35,344 nucleotides of DNA from positions 1-35,344 of the forward strand of contig JAICKX010000020.1 of the NCBI GenBank assembly GCA_025927685.1. Reading direction: 5' to 3'. Within the stretch, counting starts at the first letter, position 1, and each line of letters starts with the position of its first letter. This stretch comes from Thermoleophilia bacterium. Lineage in GTDB: Bacteria > Actinomycetota > Thermoleophilia > Gaiellales > JAICJC01. Under the pieces are notes generated by a model. That model worked only from the letters and a program-made list of their open reading frames with translations. It searched no databases and was not told the origin of the DNA. A program made the position numbers and the translations under genes. Positions 35,167 through 35,344 of the stretch are shown here, one piece after another.

Positions 35167-35344
35167 ATGGCCGAATCCACCGTGCTCGTCGTCGACGACG
35201 AGTCCCTCATCCTCGAGTTCCTGGTCGAGAACCTGCGCGAGGACGACTTCACCGTCCTGACCGCCTCGAACGGTGCCGAGGCGATGGACGCGCTCGCCGT
35301 CTCCCGTCCCGACGTGATCCTGCTCGACGTCGTGCTCCCCGACA
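35167..35344 (+). CDS. response regulator receiver domain, truncated by the window end
   Basis: The first 59 codons are visible: VLVVDDES (acidic pair D10, D11) and VILLDVVLPD with the phospho-acceptor Asp54, the CheY-like receiver pattern. The output domain lies beyond the window. Start fixed by AAGGAG nine bases before ATG 35,167. A two-component kinase would phosphorylate it; the partner is not visible. Confidence 0.9.
   Translation, partial: MAESTVLVVDDESLILEFLVENLREDDFTVLTASNGAEAMDALAVSRPDVILLDVVLPD

Noticed and set aside
1-35344. tRNA, rRNA, CRISPR array, IS element, integrase or prophage genes
   Set aside because: Read for these on both strands; no cloverleaf ends, regularly spaced repeats, transposase or integrase motifs were seen.

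Overview
The window is very GC-rich, tightly packed DNA with strong G/C preference at third codon positions and many 4-bp start/stop overlaps (ATGA, GTGA). The gene content points to an actinomycete: a naturally fused PafBC regulator, a PspA-PspAA / PspAB-HtpX envelope-stress set, an LPxTG-type surface protein, and many genes with a TAnnnT -10 box 6-9 bases before the start codon, which is the pattern of leaderless transcripts. A deep-branching, possibly thermotolerant lineage such as Thermoleophilia (Gaiellales-like) fits best, but that is an inference from gene content, not a phylogeny.

Layout. 1-1,780: 3' end of an ABC-transporter operon. 1,829-4,798: cytochrome c maturation genes, with a cysteine-type CcmE, CcmF and a short CcmI-like protein. 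4,832-9,637: phage-shock/envelope stress genes, with pspA-pspAA on the plus strand and htpX and pspAB on the minus strand. Between them lie unknown small secreted proteins in less typical DNA, including an apparently frameshifted gene. 9,720-11,772 (minus): LPFTG surface protein, two small unknowns, hypoxanthine phosphoribosyltransferase and a small nuclease-fold protein.

11,823-17,059 is the most striking part. It is a six-gene plus-strand operon: metallophosphoesterase, cyclic 2,3-diphosphoglycerate synthetase, 2-phosphoglycerate kinase, a GlpX-like phosphatase with an altered catalytic motif, a Rho_N-crotonase fusion and a SufT/MIP18-type protein. The second and third genes together are the known archaeal route from 2-phosphoglycerate to cyclic 2,3-diphosphoglycerate, a thermoprotective solute and phosphate/energy store. 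The phosphatases around them could serve turnover, which is a hypothesis.

17,132-24,350: an orphan Flp-type pilin, a strong hairpin, a 130-bp inverted-repeat element, bioY, queG, pafBC divergent from a DinB polymerase, a GNAT enzyme, a zinc-motif protein and a class II histone-deacetylase-like enzyme. 24,364-28,069 (minus): methyltransferase, aldehyde dehydrogenase and a ThDP enzyme of the acetolactate synthase family. 28,195-30,886: a second orphan pilin, two tiny proteins sharing a PPGNR motif around a membrane protein, a methyltransferase and an MBL-fold protein without the metal motif. 30,890-34,896: dodecin with class II fructose-bisphosphate aldolase, a coiled-coil protein divergent from an FHA protein, an unknown, DUF192 and an AlkA-like glycosylase. 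The window ends inside a response regulator.

Three short palindromes of the GGGGwCwGwCCCC type (1,772, 17,352, 24,352) look like scattered REP-type elements. Two of them supply the stop codon of a gene. No tRNA, rRNA, CRISPR array, insertion sequence or integrase gene was seen.
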